NCBI GenBank assembly: GCA_947494705.1
Contig: CANLVN010000002.1
Location: 434,001 to 498,000 of the forward strand
Source: an uncultured Erythrobacter sp.
Lineage (GTDB): Bacteria > Pseudomonadota > Alphaproteobacteria > Sphingomonadales > Sphingomonadaceae
DNA length: 64,000 nucleotides
Direction: 5' to 3'
The first letter of the stretch is position 1, and each line of letters starts with the position of its first letter. The position numbers and the translations under genes were made by a program. The notes beneath the pieces were generated by a model. The model did not search any database and was not told where the DNA came from. It worked only from the letters and a program-made list of their open reading frames with translations. Shown here one piece after another: positions 51,509 through 61,166 of this stretch.

Positions 51509-54183
51509 CCCTTGAGCAGGTCCGCCAGTTTGTCGAAGGCGCCGCTTGCGCGCGCTGGACCGGTATCGGGGGCATTGCGCGGTTTGCCGGGGCCTTTCTT
51601 GCGGTCGGGACGGTTCTTGCGATCTTGCGGTTTCCCTTTGCCGTGCGCGGGCTTTCTGCCCTTGCGCTCCGATCGCTTGGACTCTTGCCCCTTACCCTCT
51701 TGTCGATTGCGAGGGCCGCGACGTCGTTCCTCCGCCCTGCGCGGGCGCCACGTCCAGCTGTCCGGCGCTGCCGGGCCGAATGCCCCTTCGGGCAGTTGGC
51801 GCGCCCGCTGGAGCCGGAAGCCTGCGCTGCCCAGAAGGCGGCGCGCGTTCTCTTCCTCCAGTCCGATCGATACCGGGAGCGCGAGGTCGAGCCGGAAGCG
51901 CGGATTGCGATCCTTGCTCGTCTTGTCGGTAGCCTTGGCCCGCGCGTCGAACGCGGCACGCAAGATCTTTTCGGCGAGGTCGACGCGGATCAGCTGCCCT
52001 CCGGCAAGGCGATAGCCCGCCGGGATCGCTTTCGCCTCTGGCAGGACCGGCAGCATCGCCTCCTGCAAGGGACGCGTGTCGAGGCCCAGCGCGTGCAGCA
52101 ATTGCCGCGGTGCGGGTTTGAGAAGGTCGCGTGCAAAGATGTCGAGCGCGCCGAACGTAACGCCGAGCTTGCGCAGGAAGGGCCGCATTTCCTTGGGCAG
52201 GTGTTCAAGACCCGCCTTCTCGCGCCCCACCACGCCGCGCGCTTCGATCAGCGTCACGAGCAGAGCGCGCGCCTGGCTTCCTGCCTCGGGGTCGCGAGCT
52301 GCCTCGGCCAGCTTGCGCAAGGGTTCGAGCGGTGCAAGCTGGGTCGCGAGCCAGGCCTTCAAGCCCTCTTCGAGCTTTGCCTTTGCAGCCTCGGGCAGGG
52401 CGGCGACTTCGCGCGCAAATTCCAGCCGGGCCTCGGCGAAATCTTCGGGCATCACGATCTGCGCGAGCGGCTGGTCCTGCCAGACCACCGCGCCATTCGA
52501 GATGGCAAGGTCGTCCATCCCGGCGGCGAGCAACTGCTCCGCGCGCTGTGCGAGAATGCCGGGCAGCGCCTTTTCGCCCGCAGCGAGCAGCATCTTGCGG
52601 TCGGCCACCCCGGCGTCGGGATCGACCGAAAAGCGGAATCCGTCCAGCCGCCCGATCGTCTCGCCTTCGACGCTGACCCGGCCATCGGCCTCCAGCGTAA
52701 CGGGCAAGGAGCCTCCATCCTGTCCGAGCGATTTCATCAGTATTGTCGTCCTCCGATTGACGAAACGTTCCGTGAGCCTTGCGTGGAGCGCATCTGATAG
52801 CCGCGCTTCCACGGCGCGCGCGCGCGCGGCCATCTCGTCGCGGGCCAGCACCCAGTCGGGTCGCTGGCAGATATAGGCCCACGAGCGAATCGCCGCGATT
52901 CTTCCCTGCAGCGTGTCGATGTCGCCGCCCGTGCGGTCAAGCTCAGCGATGCGCGCGGCGACGAAATCCGCGCCGAGATACCCTTCGCGCAGGTCCTGCC
53001 AAAGTCGCGCGACAAAGCGGGCATGCGGATCGACACCGACCTGGCGGAAATCGGGCAGGCAGCACGCTTCCCAGAACCGACGCACACTTGCCTTGCCCCT
53101 GACCGTGTCGGCCAGCGGTTCGCTCGCCAATCGCTTGAGCACGGCGAGGTCGATGGCTTCGGGTGCGGCGCGCAGCACTTCGTCCTGCGGGCGCGCCTCG
53201 AGATCGGCGATGAGAACGCCGAGTGTATCGAACCGCGGCTCCGCCTCGCGCCAGTACAGCTTGGTCAGCGGCGCAAACTTGTGCTCTTCGATGGCGAAGA
53301 TCTCCTCCTCGGAAAACTCCACCGGCACGCCCGACCGCGACCCGCCGCCGGTGAGGGTCCCGAAGCTGCCGTCGCGCTGGTGTCGTCCGGCGCGCCCGGC
53401 GATTTGCGCCATTTCCGCCGGAGTGAGACGCCGCTTGCGCCGCCCGTCATATTTGCTGAGCGCGGCGAACGCGACATGGGTCAGGTCGAGGTTCAGCCCC
53501 ATCCCGATCGCGTCTGTCGCGACGATGTAATCGACTTCGCCGTTCTGGAAGAGCTCGACCTGCTTGTTGCGCGTTTCGGGCGAAAGCGCGCCCATCACCA
53601 CCGCCGCCCCGCCGCGAAACCGCCGCAGCGCCTCGGCCATCGCGTAGACCTGCTCGACCGAGAACGCGACAACCGCGCTACGGGGAGGCAAGCGGGAGAG
53701 CTTGGCGGTTCCGGCATGGGTGAGGGTCGAGAAACGCGGCCGCTCGACCAACTCCGCACGAGGGATCAACGCCCTGACGATCGGCTCGAGCGTTGCCGAG
53801 CCGAGGATCATCGTTTCCTCACGTCCGCGCGCATGGATCAGGCGGTCGGTGAAGATATGCCCGCGTTCGGGGTCTGCGCCGATCTGTGCCTCGTCGATAC
53901 CGACAAAGGCGTGCCCGCCTCCCAGTCGATCCATCGCCTCCATCGTGCACAGAAAATAGCGGGCATTGGGAGGTTCGATCCGTTGCTCGCCCGTGATGAG
54001 CGCGACCGCATCGTCCCCCTTGATCGCACGCACCCGGTCGTAAACCTCGCGCGCCAGCAGGCGCAGCGGGAAGCCCATCATCCCGCTCGAATGCGCGCAC
54101 ATCCGCTCGATCGCGAGATGCGTCTTCCCGGTATTGGTCGGACCGAGGACTGCCTTGACGTTGGAGTTGGAGGTGGAGATCAC
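51505..54183 (-). CDS. SUV3-like ATP-dependent RNA helicase
   Basis: This 892-residue DExH/D helicase is related to mitochondrial SUV3. It has Walker A LGPTNTGKTHLAIERM (residues 13-28), DEAQIGADPERG, the helicase C domain (DYIVATDAIGMGLNL and QIAGRAGRHQRDGSFG), then a long alpha-helical region. The tail of about 75 residues is rich in Lys, Arg and Pro, likely RNA-binding. Bacterial homologs are found mainly in alphaproteobacteria, in line with the origin of mitochondria. The start is GTG at 54183. It is the first gene of helicase-S4-fdxA. Confidence 0.9.
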   Translation of the reverse strand: MISTSNSNVKAVLGPTNTGKTHLAIERMCAHSSGMMGFPLRLLAREVYDRVRAIKGDDAVALITGEQRIEPPNARYFLCTMEAMDRLGGGHAFVGIDEAQIGADPERGHIFTDRLIHARGREETMILGSATLEPIVRALIPRAELVERPRFSTLTHAGTAKLSRLPPRSAVVAFSVEQVYAMAEALRRFRGGAAVVMGALSPETRNKQVELFQNGEVDYIVATDAIGMGLNLDLTHVAFAALSKYDGRRKRRLTPAEMAQIAGRAGRHQRDGSFGTLTGGGSRSGVPVEFSEEEIFAIEEHKFAPLTKLYWREAEPRFDTLGVLIADLEARPQDEVLRAAPEAIDLAVLKRLASEPLADTVRGKASVRRFWEACCLPDFRQVGVDPHARFVARLWQDLREGYLGADFVAARIAELDRTGGDIDTLQGRIAAIRSWAYICQRPDWVLARDEMAARARAVEARLSDALHARLTERFVNRRTTILMKSLGQDGGSLPVTLEADGRVSVEGETIGRLDGFRFSVDPDAGVADRKMLLAAGEKALPGILAQRAEQLLAAGMDDLAISNGAVVWQDQPLAQIVMPEDFAEARLEFAREVAALPEAAKAKLEEGLKAWLATQLAPLEPLRKLAEAARDPEAGSQARALLVTLIEARGVVGREKAGLEHLPKEMRPFLRKLGVTFGALDIFARDLLKPAPRQLLHALGLDTRPLQEAMLPVLPEAKAIPAGYRLAGGQLIRVDLAEKILRAAFDARAKATDKTSKDRNPRFRLDLALPVSIGLEEENARRLLGSAGFRLQRARQLPEGAFGPAAPDSWTWRPRRAEERRRGPRNRQEGKGQESKRSERKGRKPAHGKGKPQDRKNRPDRKKGPGKPRNAPDTGPARASGAFDKLADLLKG

Positions 54184-54376
54184 AGCGCCCTATGTGTCAG
54201 CATGGCCGCGCCGGGGCAATGGGTGGCTCTGCCTGAGAGGGCTCTTGATGGCTACTTCCTGCCCCTTGGCTTTTGAATGAAACGCCTTATCGCAGTTGGG
54301 ACTCGCTTTGCCGCGAGTTAAGTGGACATTTACCCTGTTTCGACATGGTACGTCGCCACGAGCCGAGAAAGATACT

Positions 54377-56107
54377 TTGGATCATTCAAGCGACCTTCCC
54401 GAGCCAAATCCCAAAAATGCGTCCGATGATACCGGTGCGCAGGACAGCCGTGCGCCCCGCCGCCCCGGTTCACGTGAGCAAGATATTGACCAGGACGCGG
54501 CGCGCGGGATTGCGACTTACCTGAAATCATCGCGCAAATATGCGCCGCCTACCAGGCAAGAGCAGGTCAAGCGTCAGGTTCTTGCCCGTGTTCGCGGATG
54601 GGGTGAGCGCTATGACGAGTGGAAGCTCGGTATCGGGCAGAAACTCGACACGCTGGACCTTGCCCCCGACCTTGCCGAGGATATCGGCAGCCGTCGGTGG
54701 TTTCGCGGTCTCGGCACGATGGTCGCGCTGGGGGCCGTGGCCTTCGCTTTCTGGCCCAGCCTCACTCCGCTCGAGGCGCGCAGCGCGATGCCCGTCGGCG
54801 AGGATATCCGCGACGAATATCGCAGCCAGATGATCATGCCGCTGGCGCTGGGTGCGGATAGCGGACGGCGAATGGGGCCGACCGCCGATGTGATCCCGCT
54901 TGCCAGCGCACCGGAACGTCCACGCATCGACCTCGTCGCGACGCTCGCTCCGGGCGACAGTTTCGAGAGCATGCTGCGCCGCGCCGGGGTTTCCTCTAGC
55001 GATATCTCACGCGTCAGTGCGCTGGTCGGCGATGCGATGCCGATCTCCGAGATCGAGCCCGGCACACAGATCGACATCGTGCTTGGCCGACGTCCAGAAG
55101 CGGAATCATCGCGACCGCTCGACATGCTCAAGTTCCGCGCGCGATTCGATCTGGAGCTTGAAGTCGAGCGTCAGGGAGCCGACGCGGCGAGCGGTCAGGG
55201 CGGCATGCTCTCGCTGTCGCGCAATGTCATCCGCGTCGACGACACGCCGCTGCGAGTGCGCGGGCCGGTCGGAACCAGCCTCTATCGCTCGATGCGACAG
55301 GCAGGCGTTCCGGCGAGCGCCGTGCAGGATTACCTGCGCACGCTCGACGAACATGTCGATCTCGATCGCGAAGTGCGCAGCACCGACCAGTTCGACGTAA
55401 TAATCGCCTATCGCCGCGCAGCCACGGGCGAGCGCCAGGCGGGACAATTGCTCTATGCCGGGATCGACCGCGCAGGAGAGCCGAAAGCTCAGCTCATGCG
55501 GTGGGGGTCGGAAGGGCGATTCTACGAAGCCTCCGGGGTGGGGGAGCAGCGGCGCGGTCTCGTTGCGCCGGTCCCCGGTCCGATTTCGTCGCGCTATGGT
55601 ATGCGGCGTCACCCGATCCTTGGCTACCGGCGGATGCATGCCGGGCTCGATTTCCGTGCGCGGCACGGAACGCCAATCGTCGCCGTGAGCGACGGTCGGG
55701 TTGTTTCCGCCGGGCGCGCAGGCGGTTGCGGTAATGCGGTCAAGCTCAATCACGGCGGCGGGCTTGAAACACGTTACTGCCACATGAGCCGGATGTCGGT
55801 GAACCGGGGCCAGCAGGTTCGCCGGGGGCAGGTGATCGGCTATGTCGGTTCGACCGGCCTTTCGACCGGCCCGCACCTGCATTACGAGATGTATCGCAAC
55901 GGTCGCTCGATCAATCCGGCCAGCGTCGCTTTCGTCACCCGCGCAGTGCTTTCGGGCACCGAGCTGCTCGATTTCAAGCGCAGGCTGATCGACCTGAAGC
56001 AGATCGAAGTCGGCGCTGCGCTCGAAGAGCTTGAGCCGATGGCCGGCGAGGTCGAGGAACCGCAGCGCGAGATCGAGAAGATCGACCTTGCGCGCCGTCT
56101 CGATTGA
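54377..56107 (+). CDS. M23-family murein endopeptidase with N-terminal membrane anchor
   Basis: This protein of about 576 residues has a disordered N-terminal 80 residues, a hydrophobic segment near 120-140, a LysM/OapA-like periplasmic region, and a C-terminal LytM domain. The metal-binding motif reads RMHAGLDFRARHGTPIVAV, with later RYCHMSRM and TGPHLHYEMYRNG. It cuts peptidoglycan cross-bridges; DipM/EnvC-like cell-separation roles are possible. There is no ATG before residue 130, so TTG 54377, with GAGAAA upstream, is taken as start; TTG 54296 is an alternative. It diverges from the helicase gene. Confidence 0.82.
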   Translation: MDHSSDLPEPNPKNASDDTGAQDSRAPRRPGSREQDIDQDAARGIATYLKSSRKYAPPTRQEQVKRQVLARVRGWGERYDEWKLGIGQKLDTLDLAPDLAEDIGSRRWFRGLGTMVALGAVAFAFWPSLTPLEARSAMPVGEDIRDEYRSQMIMPLALGADSGRRMGPTADVIPLASAPERPRIDLVATLAPGDSFESMLRRAGVSSSDISRVSALVGDAMPISEIEPGTQIDIVLGRRPEAESSRPLDMLKFRARFDLELEVERQGADAASGQGGMLSLSRNVIRVDDTPLRVRGPVGTSLYRSMRQAGVPASAVQDYLRTLDEHVDLDREVRSTDQFDVIIAYRRAATGERQAGQLLYAGIDRAGEPKAQLMRWGSEGRFYEASGVGEQRRGLVAPVPGPISSRYGMRRHPILGYRRMHAGLDFRARHGTPIVAVSDGRVVSAGRAGGCGNAVKLNHGGGLETRYCHMSRMSVNRGQQVRRGQVIGYVGSTGLSTGPHLHYEMYRNGRSINPASVAFVTRAVLSGTELLDFKRRLIDLKQIEVGAALEELEPMAGEVEEPQREIEKIDLARRLD

Positions 56108-56140
56108 TTGAACGCGATAATTGAGGCAAGCCTCTCGCCC

Positions 56141-57136
56141 ATGAGAGGAAGCTATCCCAACACCCGCCTGCGCCGCCCGCGCGCAACCGCGTGGAGCCGC
56201 GCGCTTCATCGCGAGACGATCCTGACGCCAGCTGACCTGATCTGGCCGCTCTTCGTAACCGAAGGCAAAGGGGTCGAAGAACCCATTGCGAGCCTGCCCG
56301 GCGTGTCGCGCTGGTCGGTGGACGGCATCGTGGCACGCGCGAAGGAAGCGGTGGAACTGGGCATTCCGGTGGTCGCACTGTTCCCCAACACGCAACCCGA
56401 CCGGCGAAGCGATGACGGGGCAGAGGCGCACAATCCCGACAATTTGATGTGCCGGGCGATTCGCGCGATCAAGGACGCCTGCGGCGATGACATCGGCGTC
56501 CTGACCGACGTCGCGCTAGACCCTTATACCAGTCACGGTCAGGACGGCCTGCTCGACGACAACGGCTATGTCACCAACGACGATACCGTCGCGGCGCTCG
56601 TCGATCAGGCACTCAATCAGGCCGAGGCAGGCGCGGACATCATCGCTCCGTCGGACATGATGGACGGGCGAATCCGCGCGATCCGCATGGCGCTCGAAAT
56701 GGGCGAGCATCACAACGTCCAGATCATGAGCTACGCCGCCAAATATGCGAGCGCCTTTTACGGCCCGTTCCGCGACGCGGTGGGTTCAGGCGGTTTGCTC
56801 AAGGGCGACAAGAAAACCTACCAGATGGACCCGGGCAATTCGGACGAGGCCCTGCGCGAAGTCGAGCTCGACATTGCAGAGGGTGCCGACAGCGTGATGG
56901 TCAAGCCGGGCCTTGCCTATCTCGACATCATCTATCGTGTGCGCGCCGAGTTCCTTGTGCCCGTCTTCGCATACCAGGTTTCGGGCGAATACGCGATGAT
57001 CGAGGCTGCCCAGAGCGTGGGCGCGGGCGATCGCGACGCGCTTTTGATGGAGAAGCTGCTTGCCTTCAGACGCGCCGGTTGCAGCGGGATTCTCACCTAT
57101 CACGCGCCGGTCGCCGCTCGTCTCCTGAATGGCTGA
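56141..57136 (+). CDS. hemB: Delta-aminolevulinic acid dehydratase (porphobilinogen synthase), metal-site variant without zinc cysteines
   Basis: Condenses two 5-aminolevulinate molecules to porphobilinogen in heme synthesis. The 331-residue protein has the active-site lysines in SYAAKYASAFYGPF (about residues 195-208) and the MVKPGLAYLD segment. The stretch DVALDPYTSHGQDGL replaces the three zinc-binding cysteines by A, D and D, the magnesium/potassium-type site known from other alphaproteobacteria. ATG 56141 was chosen because it fits the family N-terminus; an upstream TTG at 56108 is a weak alternative. It overlaps the first acetyltransferase by eight bases. Confidence 0.94.
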   Translation: MRGSYPNTRLRRPRATAWSRALHRETILTPADLIWPLFVTEGKGVEEPIASLPGVSRWSVDGIVARAKEAVELGIPVVALFPNTQPDRRSDDGAEAHNPDNLMCRAIRAIKDACGDDIGVLTDVALDPYTSHGQDGLLDDNGYVTNDDTVAALVDQALNQAEAGADIIAPSDMMDGRIRAIRMALEMGEHHNVQIMSYAAKYASAFYGPFRDAVGSGGLLKGDKKTYQMDPGNSDEALREVELDIAEGADSVMVKPGLAYLDIIYRVRAEFLVPVFAYQVSGEYAMIEAAQSVGAGDRDALLMEKLLAFRRAGCSGILTYHAPVAARLLNG

Positions 57137-57686
57137 CTTTCGGCATCAAACCGAAAGACTGCTCCTGCGTGATTGGCGCCAAGAGGATTGGGCGCCATTC
57201 TGGGAAGGCACCAACACGCCTGCGGTTATGCGATGGCTGGGTGGGGTTCTGGACGGCAAAGGCAGGGAGGCCACTCAAGAGCGGCTGATCTCCTATGCCC
57301 GCGAACATGGACACACGTTCTGGGCCGTTGAGCGCAAGGAGGACAACGCCGTGCTGGGCTTTTGCGGCCTCAAGCGCTGCACTTCAAAAGGCGGCCCGAT
57401 CGGCGCGATGGAAGCCGGTTGGCGGCTGCGCGAAGATGCCTGGGGGCGTGGATATGCGAAGGAAGCTGCCGTCGCCTCGTTGAATCTGGCTTTCGGCCAA
57501 TTCGGTGCGGAAGAGGTTATCGCGCTCACCGTCGAAGGCAACGCGGCGAGCCGGGGTCTGATGGAGCGTTTGGGCATGCGACGCCGCGAGGAGCGTGACT
57601 TCGTCGAGCAGCATTGGTCTGGCGAGGACCGGCCTGCCATAGTCTATGCAATCACCCGTCACGAATGGGATCAGGTGGATGGCTGA
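57129..57686 (+). CDS. GNAT N-acetyltransferase (RimJ/RimL-like), first of two
   Basis: This 185-residue acetyl-CoA-dependent transferase opens with TERLLLRDWRQEDWAPF and has GYARKEAAVASL-like GYAKEAAVASLNLAF at the CoA loop (about residues 117-131). GNAASRGLMERLGM follows, the RimJ/RimL pattern. The acceptor is unknown. It overlaps hemB upstream and the second acetyltransferase downstream by eight bases each. Confidence 0.88.
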   Translation: MADFRHQTERLLLRDWRQEDWAPFWEGTNTPAVMRWLGGVLDGKGREATQERLISYAREHGHTFWAVERKEDNAVLGFCGLKRCTSKGGPIGAMEAGWRLREDAWGRGYAKEAAVASLNLAFGQFGAEEVIALTVEGNAASRGLMERLGMRRREERDFVEQHWSGEDRPAIVYAITRHEWDQVDG

Positions 57687-58242
57687 AACCATCATCGAAA
57701 CCGAACGCCTGCTCTTGCGCACCGAGGCACCGGGCGACTTCGATGTGTGGATGGCCGAGATCAACACGCCGCAAGTCCGCGAATATCTGTGCGGACCGGA
57801 AACATCCGAAAATGTGCGCGATACCTTCGACAAGACCGCGAAGAACCAGCGCGAAGAGGGTTTCAGTTTCTGGTTCATCGAAGATCGCGCTTCGGGCCAG
57901 TTGCTAGGCTGCGCGGGGCTCAAGCGTGCCAATAGCGATGGCTTGCCGCGCGAACTGCGAGGGGAGTTGGAGATCGGCTGGCTCCTGCGTGAAAATGCCT
58001 GGGGCAGTGGGATTGCGACCGAAGCTTCGCAAGCGGCTCTGGACTATGCTTTCGAGAAATGCTCTGCGACGCGGATCGTCTCGCTCACCAGTCGCAGCAA
58101 TGTCGCGAGTTGGCGGATCATGGAGAAGCTGGGCATGACCTATCGCCCTGAATGGGACTTCACCGATCCCGACTTCCCGCCGCGCGACAATCCGACGATT
58201 ATCTATGAACTGACCCGCGAGGATTGGAAGAACCCGAAATGA
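57679..58242 (+). CDS. GNAT N-acetyltransferase, second of two
   Basis: This 187-residue protein has the same RimJ/RimL layout as its neighbour: IIETERLLLRTEAPGDFDVW, then GIATEASQAALDYAFEK and SNVASWRIMEKLGMTYRPEWDF. The two are similar in plan but differ clearly in sequence, suggesting an old tandem duplication. The ATGA junction with the carbonic anhydrase gene indicates one operon. Confidence 0.88.
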   Translation: MAETIIETERLLLRTEAPGDFDVWMAEINTPQVREYLCGPETSENVRDTFDKTAKNQREEGFSFWFIEDRASGQLLGCAGLKRANSDGLPRELRGELEIGWLLRENAWGSGIATEASQAALDYAFEKCSATRIVSLTSRSNVASWRIMEKLGMTYRPEWDFTDPDFPPRDNPTIIYELTREDWKNPK

Positions 58243-58805
58243 CCGCACATCCCGGCGCAAACATCATCACCATCCACGGCAAGACGCCCAAGATCCACGA
58301 GACCGCGTTCATCGCGCCCGGCTGCACGATCATCGGCGATGTCGAGATCGGGGCAGGCAGTTCGATCTGGTACAATTGCGTACTGCGCGCCGATGTCTCG
58401 CAAATCCGCATTGGCGAGCGGACCAACGTACAGGATGGCAGCGTGCTGCATTGCGACGGCCCTCATCCCGGCGACCCGGACGGTTGCCCGCTCATCATCG
58501 GCGACGATGTTCTGATCGGCCACATGGCGATGGTCCATGGCTGCACGATCCACGACCGCGGCTTTGTCGGGCTGGGCGCGATTGCCATGAACAAGGCGGT
58601 GATCGCGAGCGAGTCGATGCTGGCGGCGGGCGCAATGCTGACCGAGCGCAAAGTGATGGGCGAGCGTGAGCTGTGGGCCGGACAACCGGCAAAAAAGCTA
58701 AAAGAGCTGAACGATTCCGCCATCGCGGGCATGAAGATGGGCACCGCGCATTATGCCGAAAACGCGCAGCATCACCTTGAGGCGGTGCGCGAGGCACTGG
58801 GCTGA
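58239..58805 (+). CDS. Gamma-class carbonic anhydrase family protein
   Basis: This 188-residue left-handed beta-helix trimer protein (CaiE/YrdA/PaaY type) has repeated hexapeptides such as IIGDVEIGAGSSIW. Metal-ligand histidines are in VLHCDGPHPG and LIGHMAMVHGC, so a zinc or iron site is likely. The loop before IGDDVLIGH is longer than in YrdA. The start overlaps the upstream TGA. It could hydrate CO2 or transfer acyl groups; the exact reaction is unknown. Confidence 0.9.
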   Translation: MTAHPGANIITIHGKTPKIHETAFIAPGCTIIGDVEIGAGSSIWYNCVLRADVSQIRIGERTNVQDGSVLHCDGPHPGDPDGCPLIIGDDVLIGHMAMVHGCTIHDRGFVGLGAIAMNKAVIASESMLAAGAMLTERKVMGERELWAGQPAKKLKELNDSAIAGMKMGTAHYAENAQHHLEAVREALG

Positions 58806-58809
58806 CGCC

Positions 58810-59451
58810 TCACTCGCGTGCGCTTTCGATCCTCATTGCAAAAACCCACACTGCCAATGCCAGTAGGAACGCCGCGCCTGCGGCATATCGCGGCGAAAGC
58901 ACGCAAAGCGCGCCGCCCGTCGCAGCGCCCAGGGCAAGCGCGCCCCACAACAGGCCATAGCCTCGTGTGGCGGCAAGCGATTGGCCCGACAATCTGGCCG
59001 CCAGCCCTTGCCCGAAACGCACCAGCGCGCCGGTCATGTAGGTGACGCCGACCGTGACCTCGCCATCGCGCGTAAAAACGTTGTTGGCAACTCCCATCGC
59101 AACCGCTGTCGTCGCGAGAAAGAGCAGTGGCAAGTTGGCGACAAGCAAAGCCGCAGCGAGGCCGAGCAGTCCGGTCACGCACCCCATCAGAACCCGCTTG
59201 TGCCGCCCGGCAGACCGGCGAGCGATCAGCGCCCCGCCGATCACACCGGTCACAAAACCGGCGATCAGACCCAATGGCTTCAGTGCAAGCGAGGGGTCGA
59301 GCAGAAACTCAGCGCCCATGCGCGTCGTGTTGCCCGACATGAAGGAGGTGAAATAGCCCCCGGTTACGATGAAGCCCGTCGCATCCGCCAATCCAGCCAC
59401 GGCGGCGAGACCAAGGGCAAGACGCTGGCGGGCGGAATCGTAGCGATGCAT
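58810..59451 (-). CDS. DUF1275/YoaK-family inner-membrane protein
   Basis: This 213-residue protein has five or six hydrophobic helices. It has the family opening AAVAGLADATGFIVTGGYFTSFMSGNTTRMG near residues 16-46 (given as position) and TYMTGALVRFGQGLA in the middle. The function is unknown across the family. The reading ends four bases after the carbonic anhydrase stop on the other strand (convergent). Confidence 0.88.
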   Translation of the reverse strand: MHRYDSARQRLALGLAAVAGLADATGFIVTGGYFTSFMSGNTTRMGAEFLLDPSLALKPLGLIAGFVTGVIGGALIARRSAGRHKRVLMGCVTGLLGLAAALLVANLPLLFLATTAVAMGVANNVFTRDGEVTVGVTYMTGALVRFGQGLAARLSGQSLAATRGYGLLWGALALGAATGGALCVLSPRYAAGAAFLLALAVWVFAMRIESARE

Positions 59452-59481
59452 CCTTTCGTCATGCGCGCGGAGGCGGCTACG

Positions 59482-61077
59482 TCAATCCCTGATCAATGCG
59501 CGAAGGCTCTCTATTCGGTCCGCTTCATGCACCGGCTTGTCCCAACGGATGCGGTGGATGCGGGGAAAGCGCATTGCGAGGCCGCTTTTATGACGCTTGG
59601 ACGTGTGGACGCTGTCGAAGGCGACTTCGAAGACCAGAGTCCGCTCGACCTCGCGCACAGGGCCGAAGCGGTTGAGAGTGGTCTGGCGCACCAGCTTGTC
59701 GAGCTTTTTCAATTCCGCATCGGTGAAACCTGAGTAAGCCTTGCCCACTGGAAGCAGTTCCGCGCCTTCGTCCGGGTCGCCGTCCCAGCAGCCGAAGGTG
59801 TAGTCGGAATAGAAGCTCGATCGCTTGCCCGATCCGCGCTGCGCATACATCAGCACCGCGTCGATCAGCAGCGGGTCGCGCTTCCACTTGTACCAAAGCC
59901 CGACCTTGCGTCCGGCGATGTAGGGGCTGTCCTTTGCCTTGAGCATCAGGCCCTCGATGGCATCGTCTCGCGCGCCTTCGCGGATCTGGGCAAGGTGATC
60001 GAAATCGCGCGCCTCGACGATCTGCGAAATGTCGAAATGGCTGTCGGGCAGGCGCTCGACCAGCGCTTCCAGAGCTTTGCGTCGCTGCGTCCACGGCTTC
60101 TCGCGCTGATCCTCGCCCTCGATGATGAGGGCATCGTAGAGCCGAACGAAGGCCGGCGCTTCGGCAAGCATCTTCTTGCTCACCGTCTTGCGCCCGAGCC
60201 TTTGCTGCAGCGCATTGAAACTCGCCGCACCGCCGGTTTCGCCGCCCTGCACGTCGCCGCGCACCAGCAATTCGCCGTCGAGCACCGCATCCAGCGGCAG
60301 AACATCGAGCAATTCGGGGAAAGTGGCCGAAATATCGTCGCCCGAGCGCGAATAGAGCCGGGTTTCGCCCGCAACGCGCACCAGCTGGATGCGAATACCA
60401 TCCCACTTCCATTCGGCGGCGTAGTCATCGAGATGGACGACCGTGTCCTCAAGCGGGTGCGCCAGCATGAACGGGCGAAAGCGCGGAGTGTTCGACACGT
60501 CCGGCGGGTCGGTACCGTCGGCAGCCCAGGCAAACAGGTCGGGATAGGGCGCTTCGAGCGCGTGCCAGTATTCCTCAACCTCCTCCACCGCGACATCGAA
60601 GGCCTGCGCGAATGCGGTCTTCGCAAGCCGCGCCGAAATGCCGATGCGCATGCCCCCGGTCGCCAGTTTGATAAGCGCGAACCGGCCATTGGCATCGAGC
60701 CGATCCAGCAGGTGGGGCAGTTCCTTGGGCGCGGTGGTGCGATTGAGGCCTGCCAGCAGGTCCACTGTCTCAGACAGCGAGAGCGGCTCGTCCTCGGTGC
60801 GGTCTGGCGCGGGCCACAACAGGCTCGCGGTCTCGGCCGTATCGCCGACGAAATCGCGGCTAAGCGTCCACAATACCGGGTCGACCCGGTCTTTCATGAG
60901 GTTGCGGATCGTCGAGCTTTTTACGGCGGGAAAGTCGAGCTCACCCGTCAACGCCGCCAGCGCCCAGCCACGGTCGGGATCGGGAGTCGAACGCAGGTAG
61001 TCCGCAATCAGCGCCAGCTTACGATTGCGGCTGGAGGTGTAGACCAGCGTGTCGAGAAGGGTGGCGAAGTCTTTCAT
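59482..61077 (-). CDS. ATP-dependent DNA ligase
   Basis: Joins nicks in DNA using ATP; distinct from the NAD-dependent replicative LigA. The 531-residue protein has an N-terminal DNA-binding domain, the adenylation motif EWKWDGIRIQLV with the catalytic lysine (about residue 226), DGELLVRGD and EGLMLKAKDSPY. The C-terminal OB-fold motif VEVAFDS-like VFEVAFDSV comes last. It resembles LigC/LigB-type enzymes that pair with the exonuclease encoded 0.4 kb upstream. ATG 61077 is chosen because the longer frame has no ribosome site. Confidence 0.92.
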   Translation of the reverse strand: MKDFATLLDTLVYTSSRNRKLALIADYLRSTPDPDRGWALAALTGELDFPAVKSSTIRNLMKDRVDPVLWTLSRDFVGDTAETASLLWPAPDRTEDEPLSLSETVDLLAGLNRTTAPKELPHLLDRLDANGRFALIKLATGGMRIGISARLAKTAFAQAFDVAVEEVEEYWHALEAPYPDLFAWAADGTDPPDVSNTPRFRPFMLAHPLEDTVVHLDDYAAEWKWDGIRIQLVRVAGETRLYSRSGDDISATFPELLDVLPLDAVLDGELLVRGDVQGGETGGAASFNALQQRLGRKTVSKKMLAEAPAFVRLYDALIIEGEDQREKPWTQRRKALEALVERLPDSHFDISQIVEARDFDHLAQIREGARDDAIEGLMLKAKDSPYIAGRKVGLWYKWKRDPLLIDAVLMYAQRGSGKRSSFYSDYTFGCWDGDPDEGAELLPVGKAYSGFTDAELKKLDKLVRQTTLNRFGPVREVERTLVFEVAFDSVHTSKRHKSGLAMRFPRIHRIRWDKPVHEADRIESLRALIRD

Positions 61078-61166
61078 GCGGTCACGACGCTTGCTTCGTG
61101 ATGCGAATTTGTAGAATGCTTGGAGACAGGGCCTGAACGACCTGCCCAATATCGGAGACTCACTCG

